NCBI GenBank assembly: GCA_008921705.1
Contig: VFFE01007724.1
Span: 2,120,899 to 2,184,898 of the forward strand
Direction: 5' to 3'
From: Burhinus oedicnemus
Lineage: Eukaryota > Chordata > Aves > Charadriiformes > Burhinidae
DNA: 64,000 nucleotides
A program made the translations under genes and the position numbers. This document shows, piece by piece, positions 14,390 through 26,668 of this stretch (position 1 is its first letter; each line of letters starts with the position of its first letter). The notes beneath the pieces were generated by a model, which did no database searches, was not told the DNA's origin, and was given only the letters and a program-made list of their open reading frames with translations.

Positions 14390-14889
14390 AATAATTTGGG
14401 ATAATAAGGTAATAATAATGAGCCAGAAAACAAGACTTTTCACCAATTCTGTATTATCAGCATAGAGCATCTTAGATGGTTTTTTTACTCTCTATCATTT
14501 CCTTTTTCAGGAGGACTTCTGCTCTTTTTTGACTTGGGAGAAAGATGTTGAGCTTAACGCTTAATGTGTTATGAGAGAGCTTGGCAGCTAAGACCAACTT
14601 CCTACTGAGGGAGGGATTCAGGACAGGTCTTGTTCTCCTCAGCTTAGTCTAGCTCAGGAGACTGTGAATAATTACGTTCATTACTGAAAGGAGATCAACC
14701 ATCCATAGAAGCCTGAGAATTTTTTTATGGCTCTTGAAGTGGGAAACTTAAGTATTTGAAATACTGTAAGAAGATGACAAATCTGTGAGCTACTTTCTCT
14801 CTTCCAGAAAGGTTGGCTTCAGTTTTATTACCAAGTCTTTCCGTGGGGCAGTTTTGTACTGGGGTTTTTTTCCCCTAGCTTTCAGACAG

Positions 14890-14946
14890 AGGTTGGGCTT
14901 GACGACATCTCTGGAGGTCCCCTTCCAACCTGAGCTGTTCTCTGAT
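14890..14946 (+). mobile_element. CR1 LINE 3'-tail remnant
   Basis: The text GGTTGGGCTTGACGACATCT followed by CTGGAGGTCCCCTTCCAACC resembles the last part of the CR1 3' region in sense orientation, which usually runs to an octamer tail. The tail here is decayed (GAGCTGTTCTCTGATG). Only about 55 bases are recognisable, so the limits are approximate. It lies about 500 bases from the antisense copy ending near 14389, but the two have opposite orientation and are separate insertions. Confidence 0.8.
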
Positions 14947-17129
14947 GTTATTACAGACATCACTCATGCATATTTATCATTTTCTGTTTTTAACTTTACA
15001 ATTTTCTCTATTTTCACAGAGCATTACCTATTATTCATGGGGTTTTTTTGGTCTGAATTCAGTGCAGGGCTCAAAGGCACACACTGTCCTTTCCATACGA
15101 TACAGGGATTTCAAAGCTTGCGATGAAGGGGGGCACTTCTTACTGTTGACTTCTTTTTCTTTGCCGTTGTTCTTGGAAAATGATTCCCGGCATTAGCAAA
15201 TCGGCGACATGGAGTACGTGGGCTCTATATGCGTGGAGGGGTTGGGGTGTGTGCCGCATGTGTGCAAGTGGGCACTTGTACCTGCCCCGTCTCGCGTGTG
15301 AACACCCGGTAGGTTCAGCATGGGGGATATCTCACAGAGCTGGTCAGCATACGGGCATCGTCTGATACATCTTATTCTTTAGAAAATGTGATGCAGCACC
15401 CGTTCATAGGTGGATTATTCATCAACTTCAACTTCAGTTCTTAATTTTTTTGCGCCCACATTGTCACCTTATGTTTGTGTGTGTCCCATTCCCTCTCTCC
15501 CTTTCCCCAAAATCTTTGAAGAAGATTTCTTTTCTTCCACCTCCGGCTTATCTGTATAAACTCTTGGTGACATAAATATCTACCTTGTCCACATAAATAT
15601 CCACGTCCTTAATAACTCAAAGATGCAGTATATCTGGTACTCAGAACCTTCTCCTTGTGAACGAGCTACATAATTTCCGTAGTAGGTCTCTTTGAGAAGT
15701 CTAATGTACTTTTTTTTCCTATTATTTACTTTCTGGGTATACCCAGCTCCCTTAGGTCTTCAAGTCAGTTCCTGTATTTGGAACAGTTTGAACCTTCAGC
15801 CCTGACCTGCAAGGGTCGGAGGACTTAGTTACTGTACAAAGCGATTGTTTTTCACAGGAGAGGGAAGTGAGATTTCTTTGGGCTTCAAGGGTTTATTTTC
15901 CTCTCCTGCTCGGTGTGGCAGAGATAGCATCCTTGCTAGAAAGCAGAGAGAGGAAAGAAAATTCAGTCCACATGTTTGGGATTTAAGGTTGCGAATGATT
16001 CACGCTTAGCTTCTGGGGGTTGTAATTAGGGGTGACATAATAACCATAAACTTTCAATAAAATAGTAGCAGCATTTTTGTTACACTCTGTAGCTGCAGAA
16101 GCTGCTTCTGATTAGCATCCCTTCGAGATAAGCCTACAGGACCTCCGCAGTTTCCAGATCTGGATCCAGGCTTTTGTGGCGCAGTCCTACCTCTGTACTG
16201 ATGCTGAAGGGAACCCTGACTTCTGAAACACCCCAAACTTCAATTACGTTTTCACTTGGATCAGCATCTCAACCTTTTCCTTAGCTATTTTACTCCATCT
16301 GTGTAGTTCTCAAGTCAGTATTATCTTATGCCGGCTAAATCCTGCCAGTTTATACGCTTCATAGTCCACTTGAAGGGTTATCTACTATGGAAAGAAACAA
16401 TCATGCTATCCTCCTCCTCTTCTGAATTATTACTACTCCTTTCTTTTCCAAGTGGCTAAGACTAAAAGGAATCCAGGAATGCAAGGAGCAGGAGATCTCT
16501 CATTCCCAGTCCACACCAAAAGGTGCATTCTTGTAGGGAGAGATGGGCATTTACACTGGAGTTCTGCCATCAGCATTCAGCCAATTCTATTTTTTGGCAG
16601 CCAAGCACATGGAATTTTTAAAAAGAAGATGTACTTTTTTTAAAGCAGGTCACAGACAAAAATAAAGACACGTTCTTGGGCTACAAGAAGTAGGTCAGGC
16701 TTTGGGGGAATCATTTGTGAAAGCTGTTGATCGGATCTTACCGGTTTTTCTTTATTCATATTTTGTGCTTCCTATGCCAAATTTTTTATAAAGAGGTCCA
16801 GCTCATTTTGCTTTAGGTGCTATGTATTCTTCTGCTTTGGCGAGCAAGCTTTTTAGATTAACATTTAAATAAATAAAAAAAGAAAAAATATGTTCCTAGT
16901 TTTCCATTAGAGAATACTGTAGTGGAAAGTGAGGCCTCTCTGCGCTGCGGTCCAAAAGGAATAAAGCAGCTTTGTGTCACCTCATCACTCTTAAGCTGAT
17001 GTTTTACCTCAAGACTTTTTTTGGGGGAGGGCAGAGCGGGGGAAAGGCTGATTCCACCGCTCAGATGATTGCCTCTGCGGCGCCTTCTGTGCTCAATTAA
17101 TCCGTCTAATTTAGGGGGAAGTATTTCGC

Positions 17130-17560
17130 ACCCTGCCCTGTGATAACGCCCTGTAGCCCCCGCAAGAGGGGCTGTACCAGGCGCGAGGCTTGGGGAGGGA
17201 GGAGGGATTCCTGCTAGTCAGGCATCCGAATGAGCCTGCCATGCCTTTAGTACCTCCGTAGTGGCAAGGTGGCTGTTAGAAGAGCTTTGAGCCATGACAC
17301 GGTAACAGCATTTAAGGACAGGTAGCTGTAGGAGGGGTGCCAGGGCTCGGGGCAGGCGCCCCGTACTGCTCGGCTGGGCTTTCCTGGCACCGGGCAAGGA
17401 TGCTCGTCCTCCCTGGTAGCCCGGGGCTCTGGCGAGCGGGCGGGTAGCCCAGCTCTGCAGGCGGCGATGGAGTAAGGATGTGTTTGGTTAACAAACCAGG
17501 AGCAGGTTCAGCAGGCATTGAGCTGTAGAAACCCCTGGGCCTCTTTCGCGGCCGAGCTTT
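17130..17560. other. GC-rich block upstream of the first visible exon
   Basis: This block is clearly richer in G and C than the AT-rich intron on both sides and holds scattered CpG. GGGG and GGG runs lie close together near 17333-17365, and a GGGGG-GGG-GGGGG cluster lies just before it near 17021-17041. No start codon context or exon was recognised. It ends about 330 bases before the exon at 17888. It could be regulatory or simply a GC-rich patch. Confidence 0.4.
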
Positions 17561-17887
17561 GGAAACAGGATGGTTTTGCTCTGTGAAAGCAAATCCCAAT
17601 TAATAACATTGTTTGTGGAGGGCACCTCTACAAATAATCCCACCTTTCTGAATATCTGCAACTGCTGGAAGTTTCATTCCCTCCTCTTTCTCTTTTTTGA
17701 CTTTTTAATATTAATCCATGTAAGTGCATACCTTAAATTCACAAGAGCAAAACAGCTGATGCTCGTGCAGGTAATGTGTTTCTCTCTCCCATTTACAAAT
17801 TCCTGAAGAATTACTGACATAGCTGACATTTTTGTTTAATTTCAGTCATTTATTTTTCTTCATATTTCCACATTCTCTATTTTACAG

Positions 17888-17946
17888 AATTTGATTCAGA
17901 AACAAAAAGGGTTCAAGACATTCTTTCTGGAATGGAGAAACCACAG
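17888..17946 (+). CDS. FNDC3B: FNDC3B exon: linker before FN3-1 (59 bp)
   Basis: This exon follows a pyrimidine-rich tract ending CTATTTTACAG and stops at the donor CAG|GTATGT. The first two bases complete a codon split with the unseen upstream exon; if that exon ends in G, the residue is Glu. The remaining 19 codons are residues 1-19 and end ETKRVQDILSGMEKPQ. Human FNDC3B, from memory, has a nearly identical KRVQDILSGIEKPQ just before its first FN3 domain, while FNDC3A has a different acidic segment. This is the main evidence for the paralogue. The final KPQ begins the A strand of FN3-1. The exon ends on a codon boundary and is followed by an intron of about 6.3 kb. Confidence 0.9.
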
Positions 17947-20900
17947 GTATGTGATCCCAAATTACCACACACACACATATGCACCAAAAAATTAGCAAAT
18001 GTGGTAAGTAAATTGTGTCACAACTTCCTGGTGATTTCTGATTATTATTTTTTTTTTTTTTCCTTAGTAGATTGTTACCACTGTATATATCTAACTTATT
18101 TTGCTGGGATATAAATTTGAAGCACCTTTTGTGCTCGTGGGTATTTGTGGGCTCTGCCCACTGCAGGAATCGCACCAGTTGCCCGTTTCCAGAGAACAAC
18201 TCCCAGTATGCATACTGTGATGGGGAACCCAGCGCACTGGGGTGATTTACGTAGCTCCTACATCCTCTCCCCTGGGTTTAATTTTATTTGTCGTGAGCAA
18301 TTTATGTCTGTAATCATGATTAAATTACGCTAATTCAATGACAGTTACTACATTTTACATTTATCCGAGCCATAAAAGCACGTGGATTGTAATGGAATTG
18401 AATCAGCATGTAAATAACCATCATGCTGGGTGTGACTGCGGCCAGGTAAGGTTATCAATGGCTGGTTGTAAGGCCTTGGAATGTGATGGTTTTCTAGTTC
18501 GGTGTGTCAAATGAAAACCAGAGGAGTATGTGGATATAAAGGAACGGTCGGTCCTAACAAGCACTTGAAGAAGTGGTCACGAGGCAGCGGGAGACGGCTG
18601 TGCCTTGGGAGTTTTATCTCCTTGGCTCCATCAGGGCTCAGGCCTCTCTGTCGAGCTGGGAAGCTAGTAAACAAATAAGCAAATGAAAAAAATAGTAGTT
18701 GGAAAGCTCGTCTAAAGCCTGGGTTCAATAGTAGCTGGTAGAAGCTGGTAGAAGGCAATTCTGCAGTGGGAGCAGGAAGGGGCGGCAGTTCCTTGGATGG
18801 ATGCAGAAGTGGCAGAGCTCAGGGAGAGGCAGGCGTGAGCGCAGGCTGAGATTTATTTTTAGGCTCTGTTCCCTTACGTGCTTTTCTTCTGAATAAACGC
18901 AAGAGGTGTTCAGTCTTAAATCGCTCAGTCAGTAGGTGTTGGATCCCGCTGTCGTGGCATCTACAGGAGCAGGTTCAAAGCCAGCCAGAACGTAAACCAG
19001 ACCTGCAGAGATGATAAATACTGGGGGGGGCTATAGCCCGGGTTTTGATTTGCAAGAAGGAAAGTTGCTTTATTTCATGTAGAAACGAGTGACAATACTA
19101 AGCTGAAGACTTGAGAGAAGAGTTTCTGGGAGATCAGAAAGGGAGAAAGTGCACTTAACACAGAATTAGGCTGGTTTCTTGTAGAGGGTGAGTCAATGTT
19201 TTTGTATTGAGGACCACCTGCATGTCACTCGTCTGATGAAATGCCACAGCTACATGCTTTTACAAAGATCTGGAGAGCTGACGTGAAAAATGGGTTATTT
19301 CATACTTATATCCGTAAAGGTGAGGAGATAAGCTATTTGAGTAGTTTGCAGGATTCTGAGCTCTGTACAATTAGATTTATGGTAACCAGAGCATTTAAAG
19401 CAGAGGAGAGAAAAAAAACCCTAAAAATAGACAGGAATAATTTTCCTTGAGTCACTTAAAAAAATAGGATTTTTTTTTTTTCTGGAAAAAAAAAATCTAA
19501 ACCATGACAAATGGTAGTTCAATAATAATGACATTTAGTGAGAAGACGCTGGATATTATCTATTATTCTCTCTGTAACTTTGATATTTGTGAGTAATTAC
19601 ACTCACAGGAGGCTCCTAAACCATTAATTGCTATGAATGATTATGTGTGTGCGTAGTCAGTATTATATCTGATAGAAATACAGGATATTACGCGTAAATA
19701 GTCAGATGGGCCGTATTTCTTGGTGACCCTTACGCATATACGAATGAAAAATAAAACAATGTATAGAAAAGCAATTGTGAAGAAAGAAATGACGCAATGA
19801 AAAGGAAAGGGCACAGAGCAGGAGGTCAGTGGCAGGTGGAGGGATGATGCTATGGCTGCAGCACGTGGCTTCGGTGTGTCCGAGCCCACAGCTCTCTCCA
19901 CCCTCTGGAGGGATTTGCCCTCTGAGCAGCTCCCGCGGGAGGCTCCGCAGCCCTGCTGTCGCCTGGAGCCGTCCTTAATCGAGCTCGTCCAGGTCCCTCT
20001 CTGTCACAAAGTCTCTCCCGCCTTTCCGAGTATAAAATATGCACGCTTTTTAAATTCGTAATTTCTTAAAAGTCCGTTTTCGATAGTAATGTTGTTACCT
20101 GTTTGAGAGATGTGCGACCAAACTGTGAATTTAATCGTAGTTTTAGTCCCTTTGACAGCAAAAAATTTTAAAAGGAGCCTTTTGCTTTTTTTCCCCCCCG
20201 TGCTTTTATTTTGATGGAAATATATTTTTAATTCGCATTATCGCAGACAAAGTAAGCATTCTCTAAAGCAAATACCTCGGCGAGGCAAGGGAAACTTGAT
20301 TCTAGGTTTCCGAAGTGGCAGGGGGCTGCCGAGGGGCTCGGGGGACGTCACCTCCCGCCGGGAAGTGCTGCAGATCCGCCGAATCGGACCTCAGACGTGA
20401 GTTTGACTTTCCAAAAGGCAGCCTGCTCCCGCTGACTTGCTCTGCAGCGAAACTCATATTTAATCATCGGGATTTTTGCCTAAAATCGCAGGATTAGAGC
20501 CATAGTTTAAAAGCGAAATCTCGACCCGGTAATAACCGTGAATTCATTTGACCCCCAGGTCTTTCAGACGTTGCCCTCGAGGGAGTAAATGAATGTTGCT
20601 CGCGGTGGAGTTCTCACACACACAATAAGACCCCGAACCACACGAGGCCTCTGAACGCTAACCCGGAATTTGAAAGATAATGAAAGTTGTACAGAAACAT
20701 TGTTCATTACCTGAAAGACGGGAAGGACCGATATTCATCAGTCTTGTAACCTTTATTAAAGTAGTGCAGGAGTTGGGATTCTTTCCCAGGGGCTTTTATA
20801 AAATAATTATTTACACCACCGAGTTTTGATAGCGTAGAAAGCAGGCATTTCCTATGTAAAGTGAGAAGTTTTCAGAAACTAATTAACTGTGCTTTTCACC

Positions 20901-23900
20901 AGGCGTACAAAACGCCTTGTGGGAGAATCTTTTGTTAGGTCTCGGCTAAAAGGCCAAGCCAGTCCTGTTCAAAGGGAGCGCAGCAGTTCTGGGGACAGCT
21001 GAGACGGGCTGGGGTAACTGGAAAACAGCACAAAGCTTTACCTGCCCAGCCTATAAAGCGGTGCTCTGGCTGCTTCTGTTTTCGTCGGATGGAATTAGGG
21101 CACCGTTAATGAACAATAAACTGTTTTTGTACTTACAGCTAAGTATTTGTGTCTGCAAGTTCAGCAGTGCCGTTAAGCCCACCGTCGTGATGTTAGCTGT
21201 GCTGTTCCTCACGGCATGGAAAAGAACTGGTCCGGATCTGTTCGGCTGCTCACTAGCTATTGAAAGGTGCTTGTTTTCCCAGGTGTAAGCAAGAAAAGTT
21301 GGAGTTCAAAGCTACTGAGCTGGTTTGCGAGTGCCCGCTTGTTATTCTCAGCGTATCGTAACCCCATTTATGCAACTTACCCTTTTTCACAGCAAAGCTA
21401 GTGCTTCCCGCTCCAGCTAGGAGTTCCTCGGTGAAGTTAAGCGGTGGCTTTGGCCATTAAATCAGATATTGGGGAGATACGCCTTTGGCTGGTAAACGCG
21501 ATACGATATCGAGCCTGTTTGTCGGTGAGCCGCAGATAGGTTTATCTCTCGCCATACAAATAAATCCGGTCCCGGTGCCCGCGCTGACGTGCGCAGCGCT
21601 GTGCTGCTTTCTATACCCGGGGAGCGTATGGATTTGCCTTTTCTGACTTTATCGAGCAGACAGTGACCCCTCGCTTGCTTTACTACGCTTGCCGTGTGTA
21701 CTCAGCGCAGCTAAGAATTGTATTCAAGGATTTCTGGTGTTTATTTCTAAAGCTCCCCCAGCAGTTACTGGGGGTGTAACAGCACCAAGGCAGGGCAGCA
21801 GCCACTCTGGACGCTGCAGCGGTTGATGGTGTAGCTGGAGCAACTTAGCGACTGGGTTTGGACTTTCGTCCTCCGCATGGAAATGCCTGCGCGCTGACTT
21901 CAGAATAGTAGTCTAACAGCTTCTAGCGGTTAGTCCCTAAGATACTTTCTCTTATTTTAAGAAACTATAGGAGACCTAACTTTTTACAGATTGCTAAAGT
22001 TCATGAAAGGCCAGAGTTTTTGCCGTACGCAGAATATATACGTGTGTCCTTGTGAGTAGTCATAGAGAAAAACATTTCAATAGAACATTGGCAGGATATC
22101 ATGCCTCCAGCTCCAAGTCTGTCTGAATTTATGAAAAACAATTATGCAAGCATATTTCCATAATAAAAGAAACTGCATGTTGATGGGCTGAGCTGGCATA
22201 GTAGTAATGTATGTTAAAAAAGTCTGTTTGGATCTTACTATCCAGTTTTCTGATCAAAATATTATTTAAAATGCAGACTTCTAGCTCTAAATTTGTGTCA
22301 CAATTTTTCTTTCACGTACATGTGTATATATATTTCAAAAATTTAACTGACTTGTCTTATTTGCATCGTTCAAGATTCTTACAAGCTCTGTAATCCAGTA
22401 TCAGTTTTCACTGGCCCAGGTTTTTGAAGCAAACATTGATTTCATAGCATCAGAAAAATGATCAGAAAAATGTGACTAGAGCAAGGAATCCCATGAAAAT
22501 TCATGCAAGAATTTGCATGTTCCTATTTTTTACAACAAAAGCTTGATACTACTTAAAGCTTCTCGCCTAACAGCTTGTTTTTCACATTAGGTTGAACAGA
22601 GGTTTTCTTTTTGGCAAGAACTAAGTGTGCTGCTATAAATTAAAATTTTTAACTTTTGAGTTAAGATGAGACGTTTCGTGCTGTCACCTACTTGTCAGTC
22701 TGTTAAAAACAGATCTATGACTTTCTCAGAAAGAATCTGCTTGGTGTACGGGTATCACACACAGCAGTTGCAGTGCTCTTCAGCTGGAAGCAATGTGTTT
22801 TCACGTGAGAAGTTAAGTATTCACCATTAAGATATATAAAGATATCCAGGAGCCGGATTTGTAAACAAGCAGTCCCTGAAAACTCATTGCTAATATTTCA
22901 TTACCAAATCACTTATGGGTGAGGTATTTCAATTGTCTCGAGAAAAGTGTAGGAAATGTGTAAGTAAGCACCTGCATCATCCGTCTTACACCTTCTGAAA
23001 TAACAACGTTTTGCTCTGTGTGTTGGAAAAATCTGTTAAAATGATAGAACCGGTGAAATTTGATGCGTAGGAGAAATGAACAAAGAATATAAAAAACCTC
23101 ATGCTTTGATTCCTCCTCGTGGAGGCTAGCTAAAAAAAAATATTCTTTACGTTTTCACTACCATTAAGAAAGAAAAGTGGAGAGTTCGTGGCAGAGAGCT
23201 TGAGGCTTTGAGGCTTCCCTGGGCTTTTTCCAGAAGGCACGCGCAAAAATGTTGTGCTGTCTTTCCAAGGTAGCCAGTGCAACTATTGTTTTTTATTTCT
23301 TTTTCTTTTGAGACAGTGGCGAGGGGGGGGTGGATATTTTGATTTTTTTTCTTGCCTTCTTTCTTGGGTTGATAAGAGAAGGCTGTTCTCAGGGAAGCTG
23401 CCGTTCGGTACGTGCAGCCGACGGACGATGCCTCCGGCACCCTGCCAGCGGGCTCTCCTGGTGAGAAAGGTGATGCTGGTGCTGCACGCTCGGTCGCTCG
23501 GGGGTTATGTGGACCTGTGGTTCCAGAGGAATACAGCTGCGCTGGTGGGGTGAGAAAGTCGTTTTGGTGCAGGGGTTTGAGGTATTTTTTCTGTGTTTTG
23601 TTAAAAGAGAATCCTTACCCATCTGCCGTTGAGGTGTCGCACCCAGGGGTGACCACGGATCGGACATGCAGTCTTTCGCTCAGGGCACGAAGTGATTGAT
23701 TTGCAATGTAATTTTTAATTGACCAGTTCGACTTCTATTGTGATTTTCCCTGATGCTTTTGAGTCAGCGTAACCTTGCAGATTGAATTGGATATTTTTTA
23801 CTTATTTGCAGTTGAATTATTGCAGTTTCAAATTGCAAGAAGGAACAGGATGACGGAAAAAGCCATCAGAGTTTTATTAGAGAATCGCCCTAACAAAAGC

Positions 23901-24280
23901 TTTGGAAAAATAATTGCGTACAAAACAATCTATAGGATAAAGTCTTTGTTCCACTTAATTCCATGTCCCTTCTGGCAATGGCCACAGCAGCAGGTACCTC
24001 CAGAACGGTGCGAGGCATCCTTTGCCACATGCTCAGACAGTGACGAGCCACCTCACTGCCGGGGGGCGTCTCTCTGTATTCCTTCATCTGTTAGAGATTA
24101 GCTTATGCCATGAATCTGTGTTTTTGTTTGTGGTGTTGATAACCATTTCTGAGCCTTCTCGCCTTTAGCTCTGAAATTTCCTTTTTACACGAAACTGATT
24201 GTGAAGATGGAAGCAAAAAGCGAATGCTTAGAGGACAGTGTTTTTCTTGGAATTCAGAGTAACTGATGTTTCTTTTATAG
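17947..24280 (+). other. FNDC3B intron between linker exon and FN3-1 exon (6334 bp)
   Basis: GT-AG intron. It contains a TAAT-rich block near 18270-18425 with a perfect TAATCATGATTA palindrome at 18311, and a CpG-containing stretch around 20280-21700. No CR1 copy was recognised. Open frames near 23250-23700 are GC-rich but lack splice and family support. No coding exon was seen. Confidence 0.8.
18311..18322. promoter_or_regulatory. Candidate homeodomain palindrome TAATCATGATTA
   Basis: The 12 bases read the same on both strands and carry two inverted TAAT cores four bases apart. A TAAT-type core recurs nearby (GCTAATTCAATG). Inverted TAAT sites are known targets of paired-type homeodomain dimers, though usual spacings are two or three. 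The surrounding 150 bases are non-repetitive and AT-rich. Function is inferred only. Confidence 0.3.
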
Positions 24281-24438
24281 GTTACAAATATTCAAGCAAG
24301 AACAGTTTTACTTTCCTGGTCACCTCCCACTGGCCTTCTAAATGCAGATAGACACAACAACGGTTTGCCTTACACCTGTACCTACGAGGTTGCCTTATCA
24401 GACAAAGGGAGGGATGGAAAATACAAGATAATTTACAG
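24281..24438 (+). CDS. FNDC3B: FNDC3B exon: first half of FN3-1 (158 bp)
   Basis: The acceptor is TTCTTTTATAG and the donor is ACAG|GTAACA. The exon starts in phase 0 and encodes residues 20-71 plus two bases of Ser72. It reads VTNIQARTVLLSWSPP, a variable loop (TGLLNADRHNNGLP), then YEVALSDKGRDGKYKIIY. The Trp in LLSWSPP is the conserved B-strand Trp of FN3, and the YEVALSDKG stretch is the C strand. The B-strand site is not split by an intron here, unlike in four later domains. The loop after SPP seems to be the most divergent part relative to human FNDC3B. Confidence 0.95.
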
Positions 24439-26608
24439 GTAACAGTATCATTTTTACGCTTGTGTCGCTCTGAATTTGGGGGATTTTTTTTTTTTAGGAC
24501 TAAATGCTTTTAGCTTTTCAGGGTGTAATTGCTCCCTCCCCGTCCTGTCAGCCCCACCTTGCTGGAGGAGCTTGCAGGGAGCTGGTTGAGTGCCTGTCAC
24601 AAGGTCCCTAATTGCCTTCCCTTCCCACCTGTCCGCCACGTGCCAGATCTTGCATACGATGCTCTCTCTCCCATTGCCAAGGAGAAGGTTACTTTTTCTC
24701 TTGGGCTAAATGTCAAAATTTTTCATGTATACCACGCAGGCAGGGTAGCTGCCTTCCTAATGGGCTAAATTTGTGTGGACTTGCAGAATTCAGAACAGCA
24801 AAGCTTGCTTTTTGAGCTAACGGGCAGAAGTTTGAGGGCTTTACTGCTTCATAGTGTCTTAGAGGAGCAGAGGAGGGAGTATGCCGATCAGTAGGCTATG
24901 TAGGCTCCCCGGAATAACCCGAATACTTGGCCCTCGGCAGTCTTCAGTAAAAATTGAGGGATTTCTCTGTCTCTCCTTCCAGTGATCCTCTGAGCTCATT
25001 CTGTGATCAAGTACATCTGGTGCTATGCCTTTCTTTTTCCCCGCTAATGACGTCGAGGCTAGAAAATTTAGAGATGTGACCTTGGCTGTTGTGAAATAGC
25101 TAATCCTTCCCAAATCTCCTTAAATAGAGTCCAGGTGGCACAGCATTTATGGAATTACCTCTCGAGACCACGCTATCTCCTCTCTTAAAACGTCCTGTGA
25201 ATTAGGGTATTCCTCCTGGTATGCTAAAGGCAGGTCTGCGTGAACTGTCTTGGGTAATACTAAGAGCATATTAACCAGGGAAACGCTGCCTGATTTTTTT
25301 TTTTTTATTATTATTTTATTTTTTTTCTGGTATTTACACTAGCTGTTTGCAAGCCAGTGTAAGCATCTCTGTAGGTTAATGTGTGCTGCTGAGCTCTTCA
25401 AATGGGAAGAACACTTTCTTGTACTTCTTGTGCTTGCTGCTGCGATGGCTGCACATTTTCTCCCGGTTATGAAATGTTGTGCACCTTTTTTTAAAGCCGC
25501 TCAGTGGTGGTCATCTGTCTCCTGCTGCTGGCCAGAGTACAGCCGTTAGCTTAATGTGGTACGCTCCGGCACGAGCAGCAGTAATCAGTGTTACTATAGG
25601 CAAAACGGAGTCTGCAATATGTTGAATACATTGTCTGTGCAAGGAGGTGCACTCGTTTCAGAGGGGAAAAAACTCAATTTGCAGAGCATTGGGCTATATG
25701 GAAAAACAGAAGGTTTTTTGATGGATTTCTGGCAGCCCAGCAGGCACGTGCTTTCTGGTTGATTTTGTTCTCTTGCTTTTGAGATATCTCCCTGTATTTG
25801 TCCAGCTAGCTATGAAATATTTCTTTATGCTAAACTGAGAATTTTCTTGTTTCCCATATTTTATCATGAATAAGCCAAGCACTTACATGAGATGGCTATT
25901 ACTTATTAAGCACTGACCCGTACCTTAATCTTCACAGAATTGGCAACACATGACTGAGCCTAGTGTTCATTTACCAGCAAACAAACCAGAAGGAAAAAGA
26001 ATAGCCCTAACTCTGTTGGCTACATTTGAAATTAACAGATTATATGCTGTTTTTTTTCCTAAAATGTCTGAAATTGTGCTTTTACTTTTCTTGGTATTGA
26101 AAGAGATGTAGGTCCAGCTGTTTGGGCATTAGTTGAACGTCTCCTTGCTGTGGTCCTCACAGAGAGTGTGCTTCTGGACGAGAAAGCAAAGAAGTGAAAC
26201 GGCTGTGCAAGAAACTATACACTCACTTTTTATAAAGTATTTTGAAATAGTAAATGTGCAGAAAATATGAACTAATGTATTGATTCTGCTCCTTTCGTCG
26301 CTGGGAGGGTTGAAAAAGCACAATGAGCTTTATGCAAATACCAACAAAATTTAAGGATAGCATTGAAATAAACCTGTATAGCTAGTTTACTGTATTAATT
26401 AGGGTGATAACTACTTTTCTGTTGTGTATACGGAGGTCTATAAAGTTTTCAGGAAACATGAAGTGTGTTGACAAATTGTTGGTATATTGTTTAGTACTGC
26501 TTTTCTGTGGTGGGAGTTGCTAGTCACTGGAAAATCACTAGCTGTGCTAAGTGTGATAGTGCTTTTCGTAATTTATTGATTTGTTGGGTTTGGGCTTTTT
26601 TCCTGCAG
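24439..26608 (+). other. FNDC3B intron (2170 bp)
   Basis: GT-AG intron, donor GTAACA and acceptor TTTTTTCCTGCAG. It holds a T-rich tract near 25290-25328 and nothing else recognisable. Confidence 0.85.
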
Positions 26609-26668
26609 TGGAGAAGAATTAGAATATAACCTGAAAGACCTTAGGCCGGCGACAGACTATCATGTCAG
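26609..26668 (+). CDS. FNDC3B: FNDC3B exon: middle of FN3-1 (60 bp)
   Basis: This small exon lies between TTCCTGCAG and the donor TCAG|GTGAGT. One leading base completes Ser72, then 19 codons (residues 73-91) read GEELEYNLKDLRPATDYHV, and two bases begin Arg92. LRPATDYHV carries the FN3 L-x-P-x-T-x-Y motif between the E and F strands. Length is a multiple of three and both edges are phase 2, so skipping would keep frame but remove the core of FN3-1. Confidence 0.95.

Larger units (their letters stand above)
1..17887 (+). other. Non-coding stretch upstream of first visible exon, probably a 5' intron of FNDC3B
   Basis: No coding exon was recognised here. I looked for the FNDC3B exon that should precede 17888 (basic, Ser/Pro/Gly-rich, ending in an acidic Asp-Leu-Gln-like stretch) and did not find it, so it probably lies further upstream. 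Open frames are short and resemble no family I know. The stretch holds CR1 copies at 1324-1516, 14041-14389 and 14890-14946, poly-T tracts at 1049-1068 and 9064-9084, and a GC-rich block at 17130-17560. The part around 5600-6600 is non-repetitive and even in composition. It is called intron because FNDC3B is known to have very long 5' introns; a small missed exon remains possible. Confidence 0.6.

Noticed and set aside
23412..23699. Frame containing a collagen-like GSPGEKGDAGAA stretch
   Set aside because: Only about three Gly-x-y triplets, no continuing repeat, no supported splice sites; taken as chance in a GC-rich patch.
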